Shown piece by piece: positions 16,879 to 25,899 of a stretch of 64,000 nt of DNA (the first letter of the stretch is position 1; every line of letters starts with the position of its first letter). The notes below the pieces were generated by a model. That model was given only the letters and a program-made list of their open reading frames with translations, was not told the origin of the DNA and made no database searches. Origin of the DNA: Sarcodiotheca gaudichaudii (lineage: Eukaryota > Rhodophyta > Florideophyceae > Gigartinales > Solieriaceae); the NCBI GenBank assembly GCA_032355985.1, contig JAUKVZ010000007.1:124001-188000 (forward strand), given 5' to 3'. Made by a program: the position numbers and the translations under genes.

Positions 16879-18060
16879 TCAGAGAATGCGCGACGAGCGG
16901 GGATAGCTGCCCAGCACGATCATTTCCTTGCAGTGAGCCGCGGCCTCACGCACGACGAAGGCGAATCCCTCATCCTCCCGATGCCCCTGAGCATCAATGA
17001 AGAAGGAGTACTGCCAGTTCTCGCGCCCGCTGGGCCGCTTGTCGATGTGCGTCAGGTTGATGCCCGAACGCTCAAAGACGCTCAGCACGCTCACCAGCGC
17101 GCCGGGCTTGTCCTCGGTCGTGAACATGATCGACGTCTTGTCATCGCCCGTCGGGCGCGCTTCCTGTCTGGCGATCACGAGGAAGCGCGTGATGTTGTTC
17201 GTGTTGTCTTCGATGTCGCTGAAGAGCTCGTTGACGCCGTAGAGCTGTCCGGCCAGCGCCGAGCCGATCGCCGCCACGCCGCTGTTGGAATCCTCTTCAT
17301 GCGCCTCGCGCGCCATCTGCACGGCGCGGCTGGAGCTTGCCGCGGGCACAAGCTCCGCCTTTGGGTACTGCGTGATCAGCCAGTTGCGGCACTGTCCGAA
17401 GATCTCCGGCTTGGAGAAGATGCGTTTCACATCCGCCGGCTGCGAGTTGCTCAGAAGGGCATGACGAATCGTCAGCTGCACTTCGGCGTAGATCGAGACG
17501 TTCTTCGCCTGATCGCGGAATGCATCCAGCGCTTCGACGATGCCGCCGCCGGTGGAGTTTTCGATCGGGATGAGGCCGTAGTCGACATGCCCGCGCGCCA
17601 CTTCCGTAAAGACACCGGCGATCTCATGCAGATCTTCGAAGCTGACGGAGGAGCCGAACTGCGCGACGGCGGCCGCATGACTGTGCGAACCGGGCGGGCC
17701 GAGATAGCCGATGCGCAGCGGCTGCTCGATCGCAAACGAACCGCTCATCAACTCGCGATAGATGCCCTCAATCGCACGCGCCGGCAGCGGCCCTTTGGAG
17801 CGGCCAAGGGCCTTGCGCAGCACTTCGGCTTCGCGATGCGGCGCGTAGATCGGGATCTTCGAGCCGCGCTTCAGCGCGCCGACATCGACCACGACCTGTG
17901 CGCGTTCGTTGAGCAGTTCGACGAGTTTTTCGTCGATCGCATCGATGCGGCGGCGAAGATCATCGAGTTCGGGCGTCGATTTTTCGACCTGCGCCGCCTC
18001 CTCGGAGGCGGGCGGGTCGGCCTGGCCGCCGGGCTGATTTTTCTGCTCGTCATCACGCAC
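16879..18060 (-). CDS. pheA: Bifunctional chorismate mutase/prephenate dehydratase (P-protein)
   Basis: Converts chorismate to prephenate and then to phenylpyruvate for phenylalanine synthesis. Domains in order (393-aa form): chorismate mutase, helical, about residues 30-115 (LRRRIDAIDEKLVELLNERA); prephenate dehydratase about 117-295, with GPPGSHSHAA, the 'PIENSTGGGI' catalytic Thr motif and 'NNITRFLVI'; and a C-terminal ACT domain about 305-390 with GALVSVLSVF and an 'NLTHIDKRPSG' Phe-binding loop, so feedback inhibition by Phe is expected. The frame is open to an ATG at 18216, but that extension looks non-coding and collides with the divergent gene. A GTG at 18060 or TTG at 18075 gives the usual family length; I chose 18060, with moderate certainty. 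Confidence 0.93.
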   Translation of the reverse strand: MRDDEQKNQPGGQADPPASEEAAQVEKSTPELDDLRRRIDAIDEKLVELLNERAQVVVDVGALKRGSKIPIYAPHREAEVLRKALGRSKGPLPARAIEGIYRELMSGSFAIEQPLRIGYLGPPGSHSHAAAVAQFGSSVSFEDLHEIAGVFTEVARGHVDYGLIPIENSTGGGIVEALDAFRDQAKNVSIYAEVQLTIRHALLSNSQPADVKRIFSKPEIFGQCRNWLITQYPKAELVPAASSSRAVQMAREAHEEDSNSGVAAIGSALAGQLYGVNELFSDIEDNTNNITRFLVIARQEARPTGDDKTSIMFTTEDKPGALVSVLSVFERSGINLTHIDKRPSGRENWQYSFFIDAQGHREDEGFAFVVREAAAHCKEMIVLGSYPRSSRIL

Positions 18061-18122
18061 GGGCTCATCATCGACCAATTGCGCTGCTTGTCCAATTTGC
18101 CTACACGTCAGAGAACGTCCTG

Positions 18123-18147
18123 GGACGTCACAAAGGGTGTCACGTCC
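18123..18147. promoter_or_regulatory. Imperfect dyad between pheA and a membrane-protein gene
   Basis: A 25-bp near-palindrome with outer arms GGACGT/ACGTCC and a further 3-bp match inward after one mismatch. It lies in the divergent intergenic region if pheA begins at 18060 or 18075, where an operator would be expected. No regulator can be named. Confidence 0.3.
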
Positions 18148-18214
18148 GGAATGCGAAAGAGCGTGGGCCCACTTCCGATCTATAGTTGATGGGCGCCCCG
18201 CGCCCCGGCTGTTC

Positions 18215-19147
18215 ATGCTTCAAGAGACGATCCAATACGCGCTCGCCGCCGCGCCGCCGACGGAGCCGCCCCCCCTTCCCGGGATGGACGGTTTGATTGC
18301 GATCGGCGCGGCGTTCCTATCGGGCCTGCTTCTGTGGATCGCCGGGCGTCATCTGGTCAGGCCGCTGTATGCGCTGGTGTTTGCAGCCGCGGGAGGCGCG
18401 GCCGGGTTTGCGGCGCCGACGGCGCTGGCTCTTGACATCGGCACGCTCTATCCAACGATCATCGGCGCTTTGGTCGGCGCGCTGGTCGGGCTCTTCATGT
18501 TTCGGCTGTCCATGGCTCTGGCCCTGGCGATCGCCCTTGGACTGGCGGCGCCTGTTGGCGCAGGCCTGTATTTGAAGGTGAATCCGACATCCGTCTCCGC
18601 CGAGGCGGCCGAGCCGCTGACTGAAGAGGAGATGATGCTCGACGGCGTGCCCTTGAAGGAGAACGTCCGGATCGAGATCCAGAAGCTGCAGGAACGGATG
18701 CAGTGGGATGGCTCCGTGAACAATCTGATCTCCGGCTCGAGCGGCGCGATGGATGGCGCCGCCGATGCGCTTCAGAACGAAGCGACGGAGGCGATGGTTG
18801 AGCATGCGCGCGAGCTGTTCGCGGCCTTTGTCGATGAGGCGAAGGCGGAGTGGGAGAGCCAGCCGGAGCGGGATCGCCTGCTGCTTTCGCTGTCGCTGCT
18901 TGTCGGGGCGCTGGCCGGGTTCATGTTCGGCTTCTGGAAGCCGAAGCAGGTGGCGGCGGCGACGACGGCGTTTTTAGGCGCGGCGGTGTGGATGCCGGCC
19001 GCTTTCTACCTCATAACGGCGTTGGGACTTCCCGGCGCGGATCAGATTCCATCCTCGCCGCGGCTGCTGCTGGTGATCTGGCTGATTGTGAGCATCGCGG
19101 GCGCGTGCGTTCAGTGGATGGGTTTGCCGGGCAAGGCCGATAAGTAG
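18215..19147 (+). CDS. Polytopic membrane protein with central soluble helical insert
   Basis: A 310-aa protein. Gly/Ala-rich transmembrane segments lie at about residues 25-50, 52-75, 78-98 and 100-120. They are followed by a soluble, acidic helical region (about 130-225) and three further hydrophobic segments (about 228-302). The glycine-zipper-like first half resembles TMEM198/DUF4203-type membrane proteins. A TATAGT box at 18181-18186 could be its -10 element. The next gene encodes a protein of similar type, so they probably form a functional pair. Function unknown. Codons end mainly in G, the reverse of plus-strand genes left of 16 kb. Confidence 0.75.
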   Translation: MLQETIQYALAAAPPTEPPPLPGMDGLIAIGAAFLSGLLLWIAGRHLVRPLYALVFAAAGGAAGFAAPTALALDIGTLYPTIIGALVGALVGLFMFRLSMALALAIALGLAAPVGAGLYLKVNPTSVSAEAAEPLTEEEMMLDGVPLKENVRIEIQKLQERMQWDGSVNNLISGSSGAMDGAADALQNEATEAMVEHARELFAAFVDEAKAEWESQPERDRLLLSLSLLVGALAGFMFGFWKPKQVAAATTAFLGAAVWMPAAFYLITALGLPGADQIPSSPRLLLVIWLIVSIAGACVQWMGLPGKADK

Positions 19148-19307
19148 GGTTCCCCGCCTGCCTTCGATTCAATCGCCGGAGCGCGCCTGAATCGGAACCG
19201 GGCGCCGCAGGTGTGTCCACTGACGCGGCGGGGACTGGCGGCGGAGCCGTTCGCTTTCACATCAACACGCGTTGACTCGCCAACCCTCCGATAGAGGCGC
19301 CGTGGCC

Positions 19308-20081
19308 ATGCTGACATCCACACTGACGACACTTGCGCAGAGCGCAGACGACACAGTTTTCACGGACACGGGTGAGAACCCGCTGCAGATCTTTCAATCG
19401 GCGCTGGCCGGTCGCATCGATGTGCTGAATCATCCGGGGCAGCTTGTCGACACGCTGCATCAGATCAGCGGCGTGTGGGCTGTGATCTTCATCGTGCTTG
19501 GCGCGATCTGCGTGTTCAACGGCTTGCGCTGGCACAAGGGTGTGATCGTGCTGCTTGCGGGCATGACGGGCGCTCTGGCCGGGCTGTGGATCGGCGATCG
19601 AATTGACGGCGCGCACATGATTTCGGCGGGCGCGATGGCGCTGCTGTTTATGGTGATTGCGCTGCCGGGCCTACGGTTTGCCGTGGCGCTCTTCGGCGGC
19701 ATGGCGGGCGCCTTTATTGGCGCCAATGTGTGGACGGCGAGCGGCGGCGACGAGCAGATGCATTATGTGGGCGCGCTGATGGGGCTTGTGATCGTCGGGA
19801 TGCTCGCCTTCATGGCGTTCAAGTTCGTGATCGTGCTCTTTACGACCGTGGTCGGTGCGACGATGCTGCTGGCCGGGGCGCTGGCGCTGATGCTTCAGAT
19901 CGATGCGTGGAATGATCCGCTGGTCGACTCGCTGCACAAGCATCCGCTGATCATTCCGATGATCGTCGGCGTGGCTTCCCTGATGGGGATCATTGTGCAG
20001 CAGGGCGGCGGCGTGAAGGGGCTGAACGAGAAGGCGAACAAGGCGTCCGAGGGCAAGGCGCAGAGCGCCAAGCCGGCATGA
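19308..20081 (+). CDS. Polytopic membrane protein (TMEM198/DUF4203-like)
   Basis: A 257-aa protein with an extracytoplasmic-looking N-terminus and about seven Gly/Ala/Ile/Val-rich transmembrane segments from residue 55 to about 235, then a short Lys/Ala-rich tail. Similar in composition and topology to the preceding gene product; the 160-bp gap between them contains nothing I recognise. ATG 19308 is preferred; GTG 19302 and TTG 19272 are in-frame alternatives. It converges with nuoN across 18 bp. Function unknown. Confidence 0.75.
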   Translation: MLTSTLTTLAQSADDTVFTDTGENPLQIFQSALAGRIDVLNHPGQLVDTLHQISGVWAVIFIVLGAICVFNGLRWHKGVIVLLAGMTGALAGLWIGDRIDGAHMISAGAMALLFMVIALPGLRFAVALFGGMAGAFIGANVWTASGGDEQMHYVGALMGLVIVGMLAFMAFKFVIVLFTTVVGATMLLAGALALMLQIDAWNDPLVDSLHKHPLIIPMIVGVASLMGIIVQQGGGVKGLNEKANKASEGKAQSAKPA

Positions 20082-20099
20082 CACGCGGGAAGCCTTTGA

Positions 20100-21722
20100 T
20101 CAGTGTGCGACCGGTTCGGCCTCGCGCATCGCGACTGGCACAGACGCTGGCTCTGCATCGGGCTCGTCCGGCTGTTCGACGAGGCTCGGGCGCAAAGCGG
20201 GTTGTCCTGCGCGTCCGCTCGCTTCCTGCAGCGGAGAGATAACGAAGACCAGCAGGACGACGGCGCTGGCGCAGACCATGGCGACGATGGGTCGTGATCG
20301 CACGGGGACGAGCATGGGGGCGTCGCGATGTTCGGTGCGGCGTTCGAGCCATGCGGCGCGTGCGATGCGCAGGTAGTACCAGCCGGCGATGGCTGAGTTG
20401 ATCACGAGCACGAGGGCCAGTGCGATCTCGCCGCCGCCGATGGATGAGGTGAGCAGCATGAGCTTGCCCCAGAACCCCAGCAGCGGCGGGAAGCCGATGA
20501 GCGAGAAGAGGGAGAGCACGAAGGCCCATCCGAGCCACGGATGCTGGCGGCAGACGCCCTGAATATCGTCGAGCGAATCGACTTCGACGACGCCTTCGGC
20601 GCCGGCGCGTTTTTGCAGCGAGGCGAGGACGGCGAAGGCGCCGACATTCATCACGCTGTAGCAAAGCAGGTAGAAGAGCATGGCGGCGACGCCGTTGTTG
20701 GCGACATCGTTGCGTCCGGGTCCGGCGACGAGGCCGACGAGCATGTATCCGGAGTGGGCGATGGATGAGTAGGCGAGCATGCGCTTGACGCTGGTCTGCA
20801 GCAGCGCGAGCACATTGCCGACGGTCATCGAGAGCGCGGCCATGACCCAGAGCAGGGTGCGGATTTCAGGCGGGAGTCCGCCTTCGGCGCCGTGGCTCCA
20901 GCCGATCGTGCCGACGAGCATCATGAGCGCCAGCATGCCTGCGGCCTTGGGGGCGAAGGCGAGATATCCGGCGACGGGTGATGCGGCGCCCTGATAGACA
21001 TCGGGCGTGTAGAAGTGCATGGGGAAGGCGGCGATCTTGAATGCGACGCCGACGATGGCCATGACGAATCCGACCATGGCGACTTCGCCGATGGGTCCGG
21101 CGCCGATGGCGACGCGGATTTCGGGAAGGCTTGTGGTGCCGAAGGCGCCGTAGATGAGGGCGAAGCCGTAGAGGAAGATGGCTGCTCCGAAAGCGCCGAG
21201 GAAGAAGTACTTCACACCGGCTTCTGATGCGCGCAGCCGCTTGCTGCTCATGGCGACCATGATGTAGGTCGGCAGGCTTGTCAGTTCGAGCGCGAGGAAG
21301 AGCCAGATGAGATCATCGGCGGTTGCGCAGAGCATGACGCCGGTGAGGCTGAAGAGAAAGAAGGCGTAGAACTCGCCGCGGGTGGCGCGGATGGGATCGA
21401 ACTTCGTCGCGCCTCTTGCGACATGCTGCTCGAGCGGTCGATCGACGGTGCCGGAGAGCATGGCCAGCAGGAGCAGTCCGATGACGGGGATAAGCGTCTT
21501 GGCGTAGGGCAGCAGTCCGGGGAAGAGGGCGCTGCGGACGGCGGGATCCGTGCCTGCCGGGGAGAGCGCGCCGAGCCATGCGGTGATGGCCAGGCCGAGG
21601 GCCGTGACGAGCGCGCAGGACTTGCGAAGGGTGTAGCTCTTTGAAAGGCCGAGGATCATGACGACGCAGGTCGTGATGAAGAGGGCCATTTCGGGATGCA
21701 GGAGCTGGAGTTTTTCGATCAT
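20100..21722 (-). CDS. nuoN: NADH-quinone oxidoreductase subunit N
   Basis: A 540-aa antiporter-like subunit of respiratory complex I. About 14 transmembrane helices; conserved features include 'YFFLGAFGAAIFLYG' and 'FKIAAFPMHFYTPDVYQGA' (the broken helix 7 region with the Lys/His proton path) and 'KRMLAYSSIAHSGYML' (helix 12). Its start overlaps the nuoM stop by 4 bp, so the two are translationally coupled. Last gene of the nuoJKLMN run. The C-terminal 50 residues beyond the last helix are a Pro/Glu-rich tail. Confidence 0.96.
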   Translation of the reverse strand: MIEKLQLLHPEMALFITTCVVMILGLSKSYTLRKSCALVTALGLAITAWLGALSPAGTDPAVRSALFPGLLPYAKTLIPVIGLLLLAMLSGTVDRPLEQHVARGATKFDPIRATRGEFYAFFLFSLTGVMLCATADDLIWLFLALELTSLPTYIMVAMSSKRLRASEAGVKYFFLGAFGAAIFLYGFALIYGAFGTTSLPEIRVAIGAGPIGEVAMVGFVMAIVGVAFKIAAFPMHFYTPDVYQGAASPVAGYLAFAPKAAGMLALMMLVGTIGWSHGAEGGLPPEIRTLLWVMAALSMTVGNVLALLQTSVKRMLAYSSIAHSGYMLVGLVAGPGRNDVANNGVAAMLFYLLCYSVMNVGAFAVLASLQKRAGAEGVVEVDSLDDIQGVCRQHPWLGWAFVLSLFSLIGFPPLLGFWGKLMLLTSSIGGGEIALALVLVINSAIAGWYYLRIARAAWLERRTEHRDAPMLVPVRSRPIVAMVCASAVVLLVFVISPLQEASGRAGQPALRPSLVEQPDEPDAEPASVPVAMREAEPVAH

Positions 21723-23353
21723 CGCTCATCCTCCCTGACGAGGATGAGTGCGGGTTCGGCCGCCTCGCTCGTGTCCTGTTCCTGCTGAAGCGCGATGGCG
21801 TTCTGCGCTTCGACTTCGTCGTAAAGCGCGATGGTCTTTTCAACGGGGCCTTCGAGTGCGATCAGCAGCGGCGCGGGGTAGACGCCGAGGACGACGCAGA
21901 GGATGGCGAGGGGCGCGAGTGTGCTGATCTCTCGCAGGCTGAGATCGGTGGGCAGCACTTCGTGTGCGTGATGATCAGCGGGCTCGCGAAGCGGGCCGAA
22001 GACGATCTTGCCGACCATGAAGAGCAGGTAGATCGCGCTGACGATGACGCCGGTGGCGGCGAAGAATGCGAACCAGGGACCGAGCGGACCGGTTGTGCCG
22101 CCGACACCCCATGTGGCGCCGGACTGGAATGCGCCGAGCATGCAGTAGAACTCGCTGACGAAACCGTTGAGGCCGGGGAGGCCGACGGATGCGAGTGTGA
22201 AGAAGACCATGAGGAAGGCCCACATGGGCATGCGCGTGGCGAGTCCTCCGACTTCGTTCATGGATCGCGTGTGATAGCGCTCGTACATGAAACCGATGAG
22301 GAGGAAGAGGGCGCCGGTGGAGAGGCCATGATTGACCATGTACATCACGGAGCCGACGAGCCCGGCGTCATTGAGCGCGACGAGACCGAGGACGCAGAAG
22401 CCGAGGTGGCTGACTGATGAGTAGGCCACGAGCTTCTTGACATCGGTCTGCACCCAGCAGATGAGACCGGCGTAGATGATGCCGATGATCGCGAGGATGG
22501 CGATGGCCGGCGCGTATTGCATGACTGCGACGGGCGTAAATGGCAGGACGAAGCGGAAGATGCCGTATGTGCCGAGTTTGAGCAGCACGCCGGCAAGGAT
22601 GACGGAGCCTGCGGTGGGCGCTTCGGTGTGCGCGAGGGGCAGCCAGGTGTGCACGGGGAAGAGCGGCACCTTGACGGCGAAGCCTGCGAGCAGCGCGAAC
22701 ATGACCCATGCCTGTTCGGTGGCGCTCATGCGGCTGGCGTATTCGGTGAGCGTGGCGATATCGAAGGTCCACTGGCCGCCTTCCCAGAGGGAGACCTTCC
22801 AGCCGACATAGAGGAAGCCGGCGAGGGCGATGAGGGAGCCGGTGAATGTGTAGAGGAAGAACTTGGTGGCGGCCTTCTGTCGATTCGTGCTGCCCCAGAG
22901 GTTGATGAGCACGTACATCGGGGCGAGCGTGAACTCGAAGCAGAAGTAGAAGAGTGCGAGATCGCGCGAGGCGAAGACGCCTGTCATGGCGGCCTGCAAT
23001 ACGAGCAGCGATGCGTAGTAGAGGCGCTTGCGATCGTTGATTGCGGTGAATGATGCGGCGACGCAGATAGGTCCGAGCAGCGTCGTCAGCAGGATGAGGA
23101 GCATGCCGACGGAATCGACGCCGAGGCTGAAGTCGATGCCGATGGATGGGATCCACTCGCGCTTGAAGATCATCTGGAATGTGCCGGACTCGCCCCAGTT
23201 GAAGAAGGCGGCGGCGGCGATGACGGACCAGCCGAATGTGATGGTCGACCAGCCCAGCGCGAGCCACTTGGCCCATGCGGCCTTGTTGAAGGCGACGAAG
23301 GCGGCGCCGACGAGCGGCATGACCATCAGTGTGAGGAGCATGATGCTGCTCAT
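21719..23353 (-). CDS. nuoM: NADH-quinone oxidoreductase subunit M
   Basis: A 544-aa antiporter-like subunit. Landmarks: 'FYFCFEFTLAPMYVLI' with the conserved Glu of helix 5, 'AGFAVKVPLFPVHTWLPLAHTEAPTAGS' split here into the helix 7 Lys and following loop, and 'KKLVAYSSVSHLGFCVLG' in helix 12. It pumps protons as part of the membrane arm. It overlaps nuoL upstream and nuoN downstream by 4 bp each. A charged C-terminal tail of about 45 residues follows the last helix. Confidence 0.97.
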   Translation of the reverse strand: MSSIMLLTLMVMPLVGAAFVAFNKAAWAKWLALGWSTITFGWSVIAAAAFFNWGESGTFQMIFKREWIPSIGIDFSLGVDSVGMLLILLTTLLGPICVAASFTAINDRKRLYYASLLVLQAAMTGVFASRDLALFYFCFEFTLAPMYVLINLWGSTNRQKAATKFFLYTFTGSLIALAGFLYVGWKVSLWEGGQWTFDIATLTEYASRMSATEQAWVMFALLAGFAVKVPLFPVHTWLPLAHTEAPTAGSVILAGVLLKLGTYGIFRFVLPFTPVAVMQYAPAIAILAIIGIIYAGLICWVQTDVKKLVAYSSVSHLGFCVLGLVALNDAGLVGSVMYMVNHGLSTGALFLLIGFMYERYHTRSMNEVGGLATRMPMWAFLMVFFTLASVGLPGLNGFVSEFYCMLGAFQSGATWGVGGTTGPLGPWFAFFAATGVIVSAIYLLFMVGKIVFGPLREPADHHAHEVLPTDLSLREISTLAPLAILCVVLGVYPAPLLIALEGPVEKTIALYDEVEAQNAIALQQEQDTSEAAEPALILVREDER

Positions 23354-25530
23354 GAGGCGCCTCCGACCATCTGCATCGCCCAGACGATGATGAGCAGCAG
23401 TGCGAGGCCCCCTGCCATGCCGGCGGCGTAGTTCTGGAAGACACCGTTCTGACTTGGGCGCAGGCCCTTTGCGATTGCTCGCGGCAGCCAGCCTGCGGTG
23501 TCGACGGCGCCATCAATCAGCAGTTTGTCGAAGAAGCCGAAGACATACGCGGCGAGCTTCAGCGGCATCCGGAAGCAGAAGTCGTAGATCTCATCGACGT
23601 ACCACTTGCGTTCGGCGGCGCGGCCGATGAAGCCGAGCTTTGTCTTGAGCGCATCGGCGCGGCTGGTGGCGGCTGTCGTGCGTCCGGCGTAGTGCAGGAC
23701 GAAGGCGACGAGGATGCCGACGATGCCGATGACGCCGGAGATGTAGTACATCGCCTTGTGAGGATCGAGGCCGAAGAGCGCGGGTGAGCCGTGGGCCTCG
23801 TCGCCATGGGCGGCGTAGGGGTTGGCGTAGTTGGCTGTTGAGTCGTGGATCATGCCGCCGACCCAGCCGCCGTGGCTTCCGATGAAGTAGACGCCTGCGA
23901 CGGCGATGGATGCGATGGCGAGGGTGGCGAGGACTGTGTTGATGGCCCAGCCGGGTGGATGGGGATGGAAGTGGCCGTGATCTTCGGCGACTTCGTCATC
24001 GTGGATGTGGGCTTCTTCCGCTGAATGATGATCGTCCCCGGGATGGAACTCCTTGGGGCCGACGAAGACGCGGAAGAAGACGCGGAATGTGTAGTAGGCG
24101 GTGAGTCCGGCGGTGATCAGTGCGATCCAGCCGAGTGCGCCGAAGCCGGGCGTGACGAAGGCTTCGGCGATGATCATGTCTTTGGAGAAGAAGCCGGCGG
24201 TGAAGGGGAAGCCTGCGAGGTTGATGCAGCCGATGAGCATCGCGATGCCGACGATGCCCCAGCCCTTCATGAAAGTGACGCCGGAGAGTTTGCGCAGGTC
24301 GAGCTGTCCGGCGAAGCCGTGCATGACGGCGCCGCAGCAGAGGAAGAGCGTCGCCTTGAAGAATGCGTGGGTGAAGACGTGGAAGGCGCCGCCGACTGAT
24401 GTAAGGACGCCGAGTCCGAGGAACATGTATCCGAGCTGGGAGACGGTTGAGTACGCCATGATGCGCTTGATGTCGTACTGGGCCATGCCGATGGTTGCGG
24501 CGAGGAGGGCCGTGAGGCCGCCGATCCATGCGACGATGGTGAGCGCTTCGGGCGTGAGCACGAAGATTGGATACATGCGCGCGATGAGGTAGACGCCTGC
24601 GGTGACCATGGTCGCGGCGTGGATGAGCGCGGAGACTGGTGTGGGGCCTTCCATGGCGTCGGGCAGCCAGGTGTAGAGCGGGAGCTGTGCGCTCTTGCCG
24701 AAGGCGCCGATCATGAGCAGGTATGGAATGGTGTGGATGGCCCAGGGGATGTCTTCGCCGGAGGCGTTCATCTGGGCGATCTGGCTGAAGATCTCGCGGT
24801 ATTCGATGGAGCCGAACTGAACCCATGTGAACATGATCGCCATCAGCAGACCGAGGTCGCCGATGCGGTTCATGATGAAGGCTTTCTTGGCGGCGGCGAC
24901 GGCGCTTGGCTTGGTGAAGTAGTAGCCGATGAGCAGGTAGGAACAGAGACCGACGCCTTCCCATCCGAGGAAGAGGAGAAGGAGGTTGTCGCCCATGACC
25001 AGGCAGCTCATGGCGAAGACGAAGAGGCTGAATGCGAAGAAGAAGCGGCAGTAGCCGGGGCCTTTGTCTTCGGCCATGTATTCGCTGGCGTAGAGCGCGA
25101 TGAGCGTGGCCAGGCCGGTGACGAAGAGCATCCAGAGGATGGTGAGGCTGTCGAAGTAGAAGGCGAAATCTGCGAAGAAGGCGGCATCCGGCGATGCGTT
25201 GTAGAGCGCGAGCCAGTTGAACCAGACGGTGCGCTGGACGAGGCCTTCGGGATGGATCTGGAAGTAGCTGCCGACTGTCAGTGCGAATGAGACGGCGAGA
25301 AGGATGACGGTGGTGAAGGCTGGGAGTTTGGATTTGACGCCGAGGAGCCAGTAGAGGCCGCAGAGGGCGCAGGAGATGAGGGGCATCAATGGGATGAGGC
25401 CCATCCAGCCGGGTCCGTCATCGGGCTGCTGGTAGGAGGTCATGCCTGCGGCGGCATGATGTGCGGCGTCGCCGGCGTGGTTGGCCGTGTCTGCCGCGAG
25501 GGTCGTCATATTCAGAAGGATGTCGAACAC
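23350..25530 (-). CDS. nuoL: NADH-quinone oxidoreductase subunit L
   Basis: A 726-aa subunit, with the antiporter core and the C-terminal lateral-helix extension. Landmarks: 'WEGVGLCSYLLIGYY' (helix 5 Glu), 'GKSAQLPLYTWLPDAMEGPTP' split across helix 7 and loop, and 'KRIMAYSTVSQLGYMFLG' in helix 12. A His/Asp/Glu-rich loop at about residues 500-535 is unusual and may bind metal. The N-terminal 35 residues before the first helix are a soluble extension. It is 15 bp from nuoK and overlaps nuoM. Confidence 0.97.
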   Translation of the reverse strand: MFDILLNMTTLAADTANHAGDAAHHAAAGMTSYQQPDDGPGWMGLIPLMPLISCALCGLYWLLGVKSKLPAFTTVILLAVSFALTVGSYFQIHPEGLVQRTVWFNWLALYNASPDAAFFADFAFYFDSLTILWMLFVTGLATLIALYASEYMAEDKGPGYCRFFFAFSLFVFAMSCLVMGDNLLLLFLGWEGVGLCSYLLIGYYFTKPSAVAAAKKAFIMNRIGDLGLLMAIMFTWVQFGSIEYREIFSQIAQMNASGEDIPWAIHTIPYLLMIGAFGKSAQLPLYTWLPDAMEGPTPVSALIHAATMVTAGVYLIARMYPIFVLTPEALTIVAWIGGLTALLAATIGMAQYDIKRIMAYSTVSQLGYMFLGLGVLTSVGGAFHVFTHAFFKATLFLCCGAVMHGFAGQLDLRKLSGVTFMKGWGIVGIAMLIGCINLAGFPFTAGFFSKDMIIAEAFVTPGFGALGWIALITAGLTAYYTFRVFFRVFVGPKEFHPGDDHHSAEEAHIHDDEVAEDHGHFHPHPPGWAINTVLATLAIASIAVAGVYFIGSHGGWVGGMIHDSTANYANPYAAHGDEAHGSPALFGLDPHKAMYYISGVIGIVGILVAFVLHYAGRTTAATSRADALKTKLGFIGRAAERKWYVDEIYDFCFRMPLKLAAYVFGFFDKLLIDGAVDTAGWLPRAIAKGLRPSQNGVFQNYAAGMAGGLALLLIIVWAMQMVGGAS

Positions 25531-25545
25531 TTGGGATCGGTTTCC

Positions 25546-25899
25546 TTAGCCGGAGAGCTGCGCCCACGCGAGTGAGTCGAGGCTTTCCTTCCTTCTAAAG
25601 AGGTAGACGACGAGTCCGAGCGCCAGCGCGGCTTCTGCGGCGGCGACGGTGAGGACGATGATGACGAAGACATCGCCTGAGTGATTGAAGTGGTATCTGC
25701 TGAAGGCGATGAGCGCCAGGCCTGCGGCCTGGAACATGATCTCCGTGCAGAGGAACATGATGATGAGGTTGCGCCGGCTGAGGAAGCCGACGACGCCGAT
25801 GGCGAACATGACCATCGAGACGAAGAGGTAGTGATAGAGGGTGATGGGCGCGAGTGGCTCGGCGCCGGATTGAGCGAGTGTTGTGAGGGCGTCGAACAT
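25546..25899 (-). CDS. nuoK: NADH-quinone oxidoreductase subunit K
   Basis: A 117-aa, three-helix subunit. The two conserved membrane glutamates of the E-channel are seen at Glu53 (helix 2, LCTEIMF) and Glu89 (helix 3, AAAEAAL). The N-terminal 15 residues are longer than in E. coli. Its start codon shares a base with the nuoJ stop, so translation is coupled. Confidence 0.97.
   Translation of the reverse strand: MFDALTTLAQSGAEPLAPITLYHYLFVSMVMFAIGVVGFLSRRNLIIMFLCTEIMFQAAGLALIAFSRYHFNHSGDVFVIIVLTVAAAEAALALGLVVYLFRRKESLDSLAWAQLSG

Noticed and set aside
14899-18189. A 1096-codon open frame on the plus strand spanning several genes
   Set aside because: It is antisense to the PEP-CTERM gene, crosses the methyltransferase in another frame, and is antisense to the DUF1801 and pheA genes; its translation is compositionally odd and without motifs. 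All the overlapped genes have recognisable domains or sorting signals.
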